A stretch of DNA of 64,000 bases from Aphrophora alni (Eukaryota; Arthropoda; Insecta; Hemiptera; Aphrophoridae). This document shows positions 28,102 to 41,700 of this stretch, one piece after another. Positions within the stretch are counted from its first letter, which is position 1, and every line of letters begins with the position of its first letter. Made by a program: the position numbers and the translations under genes. The stretch covers positions 10,259,138-10,323,137 of the forward strand of contig OY740771.1 in NCBI GenBank assembly GCA_963513935.1, written 5' to 3'. The notes under the pieces are model-generated. The model made no database searches, had not been told where the DNA came from, and worked only from the letters and a program-made list of their open reading frames with translations.

Positions 28102-31100
28102 AATCTATTTACAACAAAAAGGAACAATTATTGTTAAAAAGCGGCCTAAAGATTTTGTTGTAACGGTGTTATAGTTTACGGATACCATGATAAGGGAGAA
28201 TGCGCGAAGGGGGGGCGGTGAGTTTAAAGAATTAAGTAACAATATAGATTTTATTGGAACTAATAATAAAATAACATCAAAGTGTACATTTAAAACTCGA
28301 ACAAAAAACCAATTAATTGCGAAGGAGTAATACAAGAACATTAATCTATGTTCAACTCGTCGAAGTAAGTCCTCTTGACACTATTCTGATTTGTCTTATA
28401 GACTGCCTACTTCGTAAATATAAGGAAAGCCTAACCTATCTGTTATCAGAGAGAGAAGGTTAATTTTATAATTAAATACTGTTGTTGACGTGGCGCGCTA
28501 CGATTCGCCGAATTCCAAATGGCTGTTTGTGTTAAGTAACGGAGAAGTTATGTATCCGCGTTCAATACGTTTTCATACCAAAACCGTGATATATTAGAGA
28601 AGTATTTGAATGTATGTATAATTTATCATTACAGTACTACGTTTTGACTTCAAAAAAATAAAATTTTGTTTCAAAATTTCTTACTACAACGAGCAAAAAC
28701 AAAACAAAAAAACTGATCACGCTCTGTTTCTGGAGGAATTGCTATTATAACCGATAACGATGTCTGAAAAATTACCTTTTCTAGTTTAAAGGCGAAAAAC
28801 CCTCTCTATCATCTCACCTTAATACTCTAATACCGTCAGTGTCGGAAAAGAACAATGGTTGGTCAAGAGAGGCCGAGTAGGAAAGATAAAAAAGAGGTGT
28901 CTGGCGATCTAGATGAAAACAAATTGTAAATACAGCTGGGTCTCCTCGGGATTGTCCGCTCGTTATTCCTGAACGCTGATTTTCCATTTCTTGCGATTTA
29001 CACATATTTTCACCAATATTTAAACGAAATCGAAGAGAATGTTTTAAAAACAACGTCTCCATGAACGATTTCTGTTTTTCTTTTATCTGTAACTACTGAA
29101 TCAAGACTTTTAGAAAGTTAACAATACTTTTTTGTTTGCACCCTTAGAAGCTACATTTGATCAAAATTGTTAAAAAAAAAAAAAAAATATGACTAATATA
29201 CAAGTCATATATGCATATAAAACCAAATTTGAATTGGCCCATTCATTTGGGCTACAACCATATTAGGCAAAGAAAATTCCAAAAATCACTTTTTTGAATT
29301 CAGGGGCCCTCAAAACGGATATATCCCCAAAAACACTACATTGTTTTTTTTCCTACATAACTTTCTCTATGTAAAAAAGTAAAATGTTATTGTAGAATAA
29401 ATACAAAAAATCCTTTGCATAACAGCCCTTATGAACCCTACCTGGATCTTTCCATGTAGTCATGGGTTAAATCCCTCTCTTACATCTTTCCTAATAGAGT
29501 CTCTCAAGACCAACTCTTGTTTTCTTGAGACATTAAAGCAGAGTATTCGAGGGCTAGATGTATTTATTACACGTTCTTCTCTTCCTTTGCTCTATAAGAC
29601 GAGAATAACCGAAAGGTTTTCAGAAGAGAAAAACAGAAAGCAGATCCAGGTCCCGTCGTCGTATTTCTAACTTCTGTGACCAGGATTCGCTACTAATCGT
29701 AGCTCAATACATTGATCCCACAATGTTGGGTTAACACAGTAACTTTTTAAACTTCCACGGGGATCAAACCCGAAAATGTACACAAAAGAAGAGCCCATCA
29801 TAAGGGAAACATACTTTAAATTTTAACATGCCGTCATTTTGGATTTAACACAACAGAAATTTAAGTTTCTCCATTCAAGACTAATTAAATTAACAACAAA
29901 ATTAAAATGGTAGGGGGAGGGGGCACACCATATTAACTGTGTGCAATAGGAATGCTGTACTTTATGTAAAAGTAATGCAACGTTGTTTAGTGCAGTAACC
30001 CCAGACGTAGCAGTAGCGTGCTTATCGCTTATCGCCTATTTTGTTTTTTTATTTAATATTTCATAACACTATTAAACCTTATACATCGCTCGGTGTATAC
30101 ATTAACATAATACATTTACTTTCAACATGCAATTTTTAAGCAAATTTATAAAATAGAATATCTAGTTATTGCGATGTCTCAACACAACGTGCATTGATCC
30201 TATCACGAGACTGAGTACGACATCATATACTCAGTTTAGTTGATGGTAGGGTAAAAATTATAATTTTAAAATACAAAATGTTTCCTTCCAGGAGATATAA
30301 TTTCTTCGTTTTTTTTTTTTAAACTTACCCAGTATACGGAGTATATAGGTTAGGTTAGGTTTGAAAATCGTCAAACATTTGGTCCTCAAATTTTTGACAG
30401 ATTTTTACGTTTCATAGCCTCAGGGGAAACCCTAAAGATTTATTTTCGAGACATATCGACTCTCCTACGTCGTTTGTAAGTGCACGATAGGTTAGGTTAG
30501 GTTTGAAAATCGTCAAACATTTGGTCCTCAAATTTTTGACAGATTTTTACGTTTCATAGCCTCAGGGGAAACCCTAAAGATTTATTTTCGAGACATATCG
30601 ACTCTCCTACGTCGTTTGTAAGTGCACGATAGGTTAGGTTAGGTTTGAAAATCGTCAAACATTTGGTCCTCAAATTTTTGACAGATTTTTACGTTTCATA
30701 GCCTCAGGGGAAACCCTAAAGATTTATTTTCGAGACATATCGACTCTCCTACGTCGTTTGTAAGTGCACGATAGGTTAGGTTAGGTTTGAAAATCGTCAA
30801 AAATTTGGACCTCAAATTTTTGACAGATTTTTACGTTTCATAGCCTCAGGGGAAACCCTAAAGATTTATTTTCGAGACATATCGACTCTCCTACGTCGTT
30901 TGTAAGTGCACGATAGGTTAGGTTAGGTTTGAAAATCGTCAAACATTTGGTCCTCAAATTTTTCGACAGATTTTTACGTTTCATAGTCTCAGGAAACCCT
31001 AAAGATTAATTTTCGAGACATATCGACTCTCCTACGTCGTTTGTAAATGCACGATAGGTTAGGTTAGGTTAGGTTTGAAAATCGTCAAACATTTGGTCCT

Positions 31101-34100
31101 CAAATTTTTGACAGATTTTTACGTTTCATAGTCTCAGGAAACCCTAAAGATTAATTTTCGAGACATATCGACTCTCCTACGTCGTTTGTAAATGCACGAT
31201 AGGTTAGGTTAGGCTAGGTTTGAAAATCGTCAAACATTTGGTCCTCAAAATTTTGACAGATTTTTACGTTTCAAAGTCTCAGGAAACCCTAAAGATTAAT
31301 TTTCGAGACATATCGACTCTCCTACGCCGTTTGTAAGTGCACGATAGGTTAGGTTAGGTTAGGTTTGAAAATCGTCAAAAATTTGGTCCTCAATTTTTCG
31401 ACAGATTTTTACGTTTCATAGTCTCAGGAAACCCTAAAGATTAATTTTCGAGACATATCGACTCTCCTACGTCGTTTGTAAATGCACGATAGGTTAGGTT
31501 AGGCTAGGTTTGAAAATCGTCAAACATTTGGTCCTCAAAATTTTGACAGATTTTTACGTTTCAAAGTCTCAGGAAACCCTAAAGATTAATTTTCGAGACA
31601 TATCGACTCTCCTACGCCGTTTGTAAGTGCACGATAGGTTAGGTTAGGTTAGGTTTGAAAATCGTCAAAAATTTGGTCCTCAATTTTTCGACAGATTTTT
31701 ACGTTTCATAGTCTCAGGAAACCCTAAAGATTAATTTTCGAGACATATCGACTCTCCTACGTCGTTTGTAAGTGCACGATAGGTTAGGTTAGGTTAGGTT
31801 TGAAAATCGTCAAACATTTGGTCCTCAAATTTTTGACACATTTTCACGTTTCAAAGTCTGCACGATAACGGCCACAAAAATTAAGAGAGGAACATGAAAT
31901 TCCGTATAGACATCTATATTGTCCCCATATAGAAACCTATTGAAATCCAAAAAATCGAATTGAAAATGTCAAAAAATGACGGTCACTTTAAAAAAGTTTT
32001 TGCTCATATCTCATGTTATTCAACTTTAAACAGAATAAATTAGATAAACATTTTCATATTTCAATTCTGCAAGTAATGATAGTAATCCAACCTCTCTACG
32101 ATGACAAATAGCGAAGTTTAAGCGAATTAAATACACAGTGTTAAGACCCCTTGATCTATACCAATTAATATTTCTTACAAAAAAAACTTTAACTTGTTCT
32201 ACATTGTAGAGACAGGGTAAGTACCAAGATGGCCGGTCAATTTGTTTGGGGCGTTAAGACAAGTTTAGTTTCATTCCGTAGTGAAAGAAATGGGCACGAA
32301 CACAGTACCACTACTAACATCTAAATTGTGAAGTTCGTGGAAAACGAGGCTAATGATTGCCTGAAATGGTGGGCTAATGGGTGAGCCTATCTTAGCCACC
32401 AATTCAGGTCCGCGGATTACACCTTATAGGTTTCTTTATCCCTGCCAAACCAACCACCACACCATGGAACAATGTTGATAATTATTTTATAAATAATGGG
32501 ATTTGAATATTAACTTATCAATTGTACCGATACATACTGGAAACCTAGTTCGACCGCCATAGTTAGACGTTTCCACAGTAACGACCAACAAGAATAACCC
32601 AGAACACCAAACACCTGGGTAATTTAGCCCAACATTATTTTAAATATATCTAACGAACTGAAAAAGTGGAACGTTGTGATTAGACGTCCATCTTTCACTG
32701 GTCCTAGAGTCGACAGCCCTGACGTCTGGGTTGACGCGTCTCATTTTACTCACACAACGTTTTGTGAGTCTCACTGAGCTCTCGGAAACCAAACCGCAAC
32801 CACGGTGATCAAAGGTCGCAACTGAGCTAACCGCGCCTTTGAACAAGTCACATATCAACAAATTACGAACACACGACATATAACAAACAGTGGGCCTACT
32901 GCATCATGTTTTAAATGTTTAAAGAACTTGTGTGTTTGTTATGTGTCGTGTGTTCGTAATTTGTGATTTTAAACTAAGACAACGGGAAAACCCAGCATAA
33001 CACTTGAAAATGGCTGAATAGCCGAAACGGCCGTAGTGATATAACTACATACAAATATAGACTATTGTGACGGTAAGTCTTTATAATATATCTAATTAAT
33101 AAAACAATGCTAGGATTGGCAGAAGATTGTACTGAAACTAATTATTGTAGAGTAATTATGTATTGAAGCACCCCAGATTTTAGTTGCTAAAAAATCATGC
33201 AAACTTAAACTTTTTTTCCTTCTTCATTATTTTAGATATTTTGTAACAACGCGAAACAACAAGTCTCATAATCCATTAATATTGAAGAGAAGGACACTTT
33301 TTTACACAAGGAATTAAGGTTTATTTGGGTTATGTCGACTGTGTACAATGACAACGTGAATCAATTTTGTGACTGCATTACCAGTCTATGCTTACAAAGT
33401 TTTGGGAAGGTAATTATAAATGGTTTCATCTGAGCTGTGAGCAGCGCGTGGAGGGGAGATATAAGTTTGTAGTTCGAGGCCGCGTGGGGACAGAGGCATT
33501 GTAAGGGAAACAGACAGCGCCGGCTATTGTCCACGATCCAGTCGTCTTGCAGACATCGTTGATATAGCCCTAACACTTTGAAAAAAGCCTCGCTCGGTCT
33601 CGGTACTGCGCATCGAGGGGAAGAGTTTTACTCCGAATGCTAGCGGACAACTATCCCCACCACGCCTCTCACTCACTTATCCTCCATGCGCGCGCTGCTG
33701 CGCAGAAGATTGGTTTCTGAGCTGGCTTTTTTCAAACTGTTAGGCCTATAGTACCAACACCCGACACAGACTGAGGCGAGCGCTTCCCCCACCACCTTAC
33801 TGACGCCTAGACCCACTGCGCACCCAAACTTCACAGCTCAGATGAAACCTGTCCATTTGTTTATATAGTTATCTCCCCAGACCTGTATCCTTTAATTTAC
33901 ATGTCATGATTTACAGTAATGTAACATACAGCTTATAACATAAACATAGACTGGTAATGCAGTTACAAACATGACTCACCTTGTCATTGTACATATTCGT
34001 CATGTACCCAAACAAGCATAAATTTCTTTTGTCTAAAATTGTAAGTTTTATAAATATTAATGGATTTTGAGACTTGGAAAATTGTTTTGCGTTGTTAATA

Positions 34101-37100
34101 AATATCTGATTAATGATAAACAAGTTAAATAGTTTGAGTTTGCATGATTTTTAGCAACAGAAATCTGGGGGGAAGTTTTAATATATAAATATCTTACGCC
34201 GATCCTAGCAGATATAATTACAGTATTAGAACTAGTAAACCTGCCCGTCGGTATATGCATACAACAATAAGTGACTAACTACATACTCAGCCTCAGACTA
34301 GGATTGTGTCGGTGTAAGGGGCGTGTCCTCCCTTCTATTTGGTTCCCTCGTCTGACTTGACGGTACCGCCCATTACAAGAAAACTAGGTACACAAATTAC
34401 TGCTTAGCTACATTTAATTCCTAAAGTTACAACTTCGTGACCGACTTTTGTAAACGTTTTATTCTTATTTACACCGATAATTAAAGAAACGAAAGTAGGG
34501 TCCGCGTTTACACAGAAGCATTTGAGGTCTATATTTTTTTATTGTGGTTGCACCACTGAAAGTAAACGTAACAAACAAAGTGTGGGGGGCCCTCTATTCC
34601 TCTCCACCCCAGAGACATTCCTACCTTGAGGATACTGCAACTACAATGATTTGATTTTAAAATATAACATTAATTATAAATAAATCGTCTATGATTTTGG
34701 ACAATATAATTTTTAATTCATTTTTGAAGAAAACCCTTTGTAGTCTGGTTCTGTTCATCAACAACTAACTCGACCTCTCAGTATCAGATAAGATACATGT
34801 CATGTTACCTCTAGATTCCTTCATTGAATCAAGTAAATCATATTTCAAGCCAAACCTTTGTTTCGAATATTACCAAATTATTCATATCAGTTCAGGCTAG
34901 GCTTAACCTAATATTGACTTGAATTATTGAAGCTGATAGATGAACCAAATAAGCTGTTTTATCTGTTACATATTATCTGCTTAAAACTTTGTTTCGAACG
35001 CGGTTCCAAATGTATTGATATTTGTCTAGACTAGGCCGTAACATAAAATTGCCTTGAATAATTGAAGGTGTTGAACCTAATAAGTTTTTTTTATATTTTA
35101 GGCCAAAACTTTGTTTGAAATTGTTCCAAATTATTTAAATTATTCGAGGCCTCAGAATAATTTAATCCAATACAGAGGCTGATGAACCCAATCAGCTGTT
35201 TTATCTGTTATTTTATGCAAACGGTTGCTACGATAAATAAATATAAAAATGGATACAAATCCCTTAGCTCAACATTTTCGATGAAATTATTTAATTTTGT
35301 TAGAATATCTCGATGTTGTCCACAACTTCTTATAATATTAAAGATCTTTCAATATCTTTGATTTATTTTTTAAATGGAACTCACAACACAGTAATAATAA
35401 TATAGATTAAACAATAACATTATGATGTTTATCAGCTGTGATGTACAAAATTAATATTTGGATAATTTAAAGCCGTGAACAAATTGAACTTAACGGCGAT
35501 TCCCTGACCTTTGGTGAATATATCTTTGGTAAAATAATGAAGAATTTTGGCAAATCTACGCCTCTAAAGACCTTTTTAGAGACACTTTAGCATAAAAATC
35601 GGTGCAGTAGTTTCTTAGAACTACTGCTTATTTGTTAAATATATAGATAATTTCGCGAACCTTGACGTCACTTTTTAAACTTGACTTTGTCTTGAATTTC
35701 ACAAAGGTATCACAGTTGTAAATATGAGTTCTTTGAGTGATGATGAGTTATTGCTAATGATTGCCGTACGGTCTTACTTAAAAAAAGAAGAAAAGGCGTA
35801 GATTTGGAGTCCATCCGCTGAATAGTGCTCGTTTGAGTGAAGGTCAGTTTCACACCATAATGACACTACTCAGGGAAGATGGAGAAAAGTTTTTTCTTAT
35901 TTTCGAATGAGCCTAGCATCGTTTGACGAACTTCTGTCATACATTCAAGACGGCGTAGAGAAAATAACAATAAAACTTACCTTCTTTATTCTTCTCATCG
36001 TTTGGCAACTGCTCCCAACCCTCAATGACTAACGTTGCAACTTCTATCCACAATTTTGATTTCACATCCCTATTACTGTAGTCCTTTAAAGTTATATCCC
36101 AAAGAGGTCTACGTAAACTTACTTCACTGATAAAAATATCTGTGTCAAAAACCATGGTTATTGCAAAAAGAGATACAGCACTACTGAAAACAATGAACTA
36201 GCATCAAAGCGCACATGAATCAGATGGAGCAGGGAAGGGTGGAGGGGGCGACATGTAGCGACCTGTCGCCAAAGCGTGGCCGGTTCCATTAGGATAACAT
36301 GGTGAGCGTATTTGTCGCCGCGACCAGAAAACGCTCTCGGTCGCGTTGGATTTGCTGTCGCTGGTCGCGGGTCGCCTACCGTGGCCGTGCCCCTATCATT
36401 CAACGTTTTCTACTTTTTTTCTTTGTCGCAGCGACCTGGTCGCGGCGACCAGGTCGCCTAGCGTGGCCGTAGCCTAAGAGTATCGAGGTCTAAACAAGAA
36501 AAAAGGAGACATTTTTATGACAAATAGTAGTTTCGTATGTGAATCAATGAGAAAGTTTTTGCAATTGTATTGTTTAAATGGGGGGGGGGGGCCGGAGTAA
36601 GACAAGTATAGTTTCATTCCGTAATGCAGGAAATGTTCGGAACATATTGTTTATAACAAAGTAGGAAAATATGTTGTTTTTTTGTTACTCAGAGTGATTA
36701 AGAAGAGTTTGATATTTTTTCGGAAAATAATTCGATGGCTAAAAATAAAATAAAAAGTTTATATAAACATAGGTCTGGAACGCTTTATTTTCCGATTGTC
36801 GGCCATTTTGTGTTTAAAAAAAGACACTATATCTTTGGAAGTAGATAAGATATAGAGTGAAGATTTAGTATACGTATTATTTGTGTAACCTTTTACCAGT
36901 AGGCCTACACCAGAAAACTTAAGACTTCATTTTCTACATTTTCCAAATGGCGGATGTTTAAAATGTTAACGTTGAATATCTTGAAAAGCCGCTGTTTTTC
37001 TCTTATTTCTCTACGAAAAACTCATTTTATTTTCTCTGAAACTCAAAAGATAACCGAGCTACAAAAACCTAAACATTTTATTTCTCGGTAATTGTCTACA

Positions 37101-40100
37101 ACACCCAAGAAAATAGCCTAGTAAAACCAAACATTTTTGAATTGCGATATTTTCTCTCTTCAAATCTTTTTTATTTTAGGCCTTAAGGCTATTTAATTCG
37201 TAATTGTTTTTTATTGGTTTTATTCACATCAATTAACTTCAAAATTAAATTTTTCAAATTGAGTTTTCGTCTACATTTTTTTGGGTGTTTTACAATAATT
37301 TTGTCAAAAACTACAACAAATACAATTACATAGGACCAACTTTTTTAGGAGCACCAAATTTAAGTCGTAATTTATACCCCGTGAAATTCAATATAACCGC
37401 AAATATCGGTGGGTCAAAAAATGGGCGAAATCTTTTGTTAGCCGTAACTAGCTACGAAGCGGTTTTGCACCTATGTTTATATGGACTTTTTATCTTATCA
37501 ATATACACGGTGCCCTACGTAGAGATACACGTTTTAGATTTTCTATAAATTACTTATTCTTCAACTAATACTTTTGAAACTTTACATACGTTTTAAAATA
37601 AAGTTACCAAAAATATGTGAAAATTTCAACACACTATTGTTTTTAGAAACAAAATGGCGGCAAACACAACTTCTATGCTTTTATGTCATTTACTGTTGCA
37701 TGTTTAATCGTTGAACTGCTGTCCGATACAAATTAAACAACAAATACAAAATACATTAAAACTTAAATCAAATTTAATTATTAAAATTTTGAGGACACAC
37801 TTGGAGGGTGCTTAGAATCATCAAATTTGGCACGCTTATAGCAGTTAGATGTGCCAATATGCCTGCCAAATTTGATGATTTCTAGATTTCTTTAAATGTG
37901 TCTACAATTTAATAATGTTGTGTAAATTATTTAAGTTTTGATCTACAATTGATCGAATATCACAAACCCTCCTCCCACACACCCTCTCCTCGGTTTGTCA
38001 AACGAGCGAAGCGAGATTTCACCTATAGAATCATTTCCCAAGAGATTGCCGTACTGTTCCGAATCAACCTGTATCTCAAAATCTAATGGAACGATTTTAA
38101 TGAAACCCGTATCAAAATATTCACTATGAGTTCTAGAATATATCTGAATAATTAACGTGTTAAACCCTATTGTTATTGTTGTTTATAAAAATTAAAACAA
38201 ACCAATTCAACTCGTACAATTTTTGTGCCTCTAAAAATAAAATCGATGTACTGTAAATAGTTGCTGTGTATTTGGAAATTTTGTTTTTCTCAGTTGATTA
38301 AAAGCGAAAACCCTCTCGGTCACTACCCCCCTAATAAAAAAGTAAATTAAGCACATAAAATAAAGACCTCCAAGACTCTAATAGCGTGTGAGGGTAGAAA
38401 AAGAACAATAGTTGGTCAAGAGAGACCTGAAAGGCGATATGAGAGGAATATAACCCAAGACAACATGGAAAAAAGTGTAGATCCAGCTAGGCCCTCGGGA
38501 TTGCTCACTAAAGTGAGACCATGAAGAGAATATTTCGAATTATTATTGCTTGTGGTCGAGTACAAATAAGATTACAAATTTCAGAACAAAATAATCAACC
38601 CAACAGCTATAAATGTTTCAAATTATTTTTAATCAACACCTTGATGTATCAATTTTTATTTTCCCACATACATGTAGTTATAGAAAAGATTATGTGATGC
38701 GTCAAAAAACCGGTGTCACGTTTTCGCGACTATATTCCGTGAGTCAAATAAGTGTTGTTTTAAAGTCCGTCTGTGTTTTATAGTCAAAACGAGTGGACAG
38801 ATTTTAATCAAATTTTTCACGTGGCTATATTTTGGCCATATCACAAGATTTTTGTTTTCGAAAAATCAAAATTGGGGGGTAGCTAAGGGAAAAAACATAA
38901 AATTACAATTTTTTTCAAAATCAGCTCTACCAATTTTTGTTCGTAGCCTCTTTTAAGGACCCCCCAAAAAAATGTATTGGTCGAAATGACTGTTATAAAA
39001 GTTGTGATCTCTCAAAATCGATATACAGATTTCGTTCTCTAGTGAAATGTGAAAATTATAGGTCGAAATCCGTGGCCAAAATACAATTACGGTTAAAAAA
39101 AAAAAACACATTATAGTATATTGGTTTTGGGTTGGTTTTTAATTAGCCTAAATAAAATTAAACGCCGAGGAAACGTTTATAGCACAAGCGAAATAAATTT
39201 AAGCCTTAAGTTAAATATCTATAATGAGTTTAATTTCACTTTTACACAATTATCGATTTTTTCGGGTTGTTTAAAAGGTGAAAAACTTTTAGGTCGCGTT
39301 ATAAAAAGAAGAACATAAAATAAACACCCCTCGAATACTCTTAATAGCATCAGGATCTTATAGAGAACAAGATTTGGTCAAGAGAGGGATCTAACCCAAG
39401 ACTACATAAGGAAAGGTGTAGAGCCAGCAAGTCCTCGGGTACGCATTTACTACGAGTGGCTCCCGAGTGTAGACAAATGATCGAATTAACGTTTCTTGGT
39501 GATGAATGGGTAAAAGCAATGTTTGTGCAATGATTTTGCATCGATTATTATAGATCGATTCTGTTGTTAAAGGTTCTTAGAACCTTATAATTTCACGCAC
39601 GTGTCTGTAAGTCGCTACCAGTTTACACACACACACACACACACACGACGATAAATCCGATATATTTTTCAATTTCACTACGTTATATAAATCGTCTATA
39701 CTAAATGAAAGAAACGGGGTATAAAAATCCGCTTTTCTCAAATTGACTGAACGATTATGATTAAATTTTTTAAACGTATCACAACGCCCTAACAAGACGT
39801 ATTGGTCGCCACCCTTTCCACAAATACAACTTCAAAAGTTGCCAATACAAAAAATCGTCTCTTGGGCCTAATTTATGAACAGAGAGATACTTTGACAGCA
39901 ACAATTGCGCGCCTTCTAGTAGTAAGCTTACAATTAAATAATCCTGCAGTCTCTTCTCCAGCAAAGTGGATCAAGGCTGAACCCTGAGGCTATCACTGCA
40001 CAACAATCCGACTTTCATTTTGTTCATGTGAAACCACACTATCATTGCCAATATTTGTTTTCGTCATTCTCAAACAAGTAGACATAAAGGCTTGGTGCAT

Positions 40101-41638
40101 CTCTATAGCACCGTCGCACAGCGCATAAGCGTTTTACGGAACTCGAGAGATTTTCATGAAACTTTGTTTAAAAAAACTCTAGTATTATTTGATGTAATGT
40201 GTTTTTTAAAACAAAATTTCATTGAAAAAAAAATAAAATTGTACTAAATTTTTCACGCAGCCAATTCCAAAACCAAAAATAAAATTCACTGCCATTTCTC
40301 AAAAAAATGTTTCTAATAAATATTATATTAGAGAAAAAAATTTGCTGGATTCCATCATGGTACTTACCCAGCCCCATCATACAATATAATATTTTAACGT
40401 TTAAAAGTCGGTTTCTTGTACGTTGTAGGATAAATTAAATTATTTTATTGGTAGCTCAAGTGGTCTTGACCTGTATGTCATTACTTTCTTGATGTCTGTT
40501 ATGCTCTAATGGTATATTAAAAAGTTTCCACTCGCTTCGCTCTTCTCGTAATTTATACGAAAATTCTTGGGCAATCAGGGTTCGAGATTATATTTTTAAA
40601 ACTTCATTATTTTCATCGTAAAGGTGGATACGTGTCGAATTGACATTTTGAAATTGTTTATCTGATGAGTTGTATAAAAGTTGAATAACATACAAAATAT
40701 GAATAAAAAACTGTTTAAAACGACCGTCATTTTGACACTGAAATCATTAGGGGGAAAACAAACTTTTCAGATCTCAAAACGTATTTATTGGGGGAACATC
40801 AATTTTTCACCCGTAATTGTCTTAAATATTCGTGAAAATATACTTTCTAATCAAGAACATTTTCATTTAAATTTAGTACTTTCAAACCCAAAAAAACCTT
40901 TTGGTCAGCATAGCTTTATAAAAAAATAAAAGGGCAAAGCATCTGCAATACAAAAAATACAAATGCAAAGTTTGAAATATTTAGAATTTATTGTCTTGTC
41001 TGTGTAGACTGAGACAGACAAGCACGTGAAATTATAATGATCTTTGGTTTTACCTATGTACTCTAAAAAGGAAGAAAATAACTTGAAATAAAGACCCCTA
41101 GTCCTCGAATACTCCAATAGCGTTAGGATCGAAAGAGAACAAAATTTGGTCAAGTTTTTATACATAAAATTACAATTGTCCGTTAAAGCGTACTCGTACT
41201 AGTATTTTAAAAAATATGGGGTTTGATAATTCAATAAATATGAGGAAGATAAAACTTAATTCATCCTCAGGGGCACACTTATAGAGAGTAAGGGTGTGAC
41301 TGACAATCCCGAGGGATAAGCTAGATCTACACCTTTTTCATGTAGTCTTCGGTTAGATCTTTCCAGTCAGGTCTCTTGTTCTCTTTCGATCACAACGCTA
41401 TTAGAGTATTCGAGAAGGGATAGGGTTTTTAAATTTTATGTTCCACCCTTAAATATCAAGCCGATTATTAACGTAATTCTGTTGGGCCAATATAAAATAA
41501 TGGCTGGTTAAATTTGAAAACCATAACACATTTGGAATATTTCAACATATATGTATTATTATCCCCCAAGGTTTAAATTGTTTTAATTAAAATTATTTCT
41601 AAATTATTTTTTTTATTACATAGTATTTACCTAAATGA

Positions 41639-41700
<62 letters not shown>

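Larger units (their letters stand above)
35724..36474. mobile_element. Rearranged PIF/Harbinger element
   Basis: A plus-strand transposase start (35724-35955) is followed directly by a minus-strand MADF-domain exon (35981-36155) and then by G/C-rich repeats ending GGTCGCCTAGCGTGGCCGTAGCC|TAA (36450-36477). TAA is the usual Harbinger target site. A second similar end lies at 36370-36392 (GTCGCCTACCGTGGCCGTGCCC). The left terminal repeat is missing. Harbinger elements normally carry a transposase and a separate Myb/MADF gene; here the middle has been deleted so that both starts face each other. Confidence 0.7.

Noticed and set aside
30345..31867. True telomere or CRISPR-like array
   Set aside because: TTAGG pentamers come only two or three at a time inside a longer unit, and the units are contiguous without unique spacers; this is an interstitial satellite.
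32640..32879. 79-codon minus-strand frame
   Set aside because: Basic, Ser/Arg-rich translation without any family resemblance; next to a repeat arm, so probably chance in element sequence.
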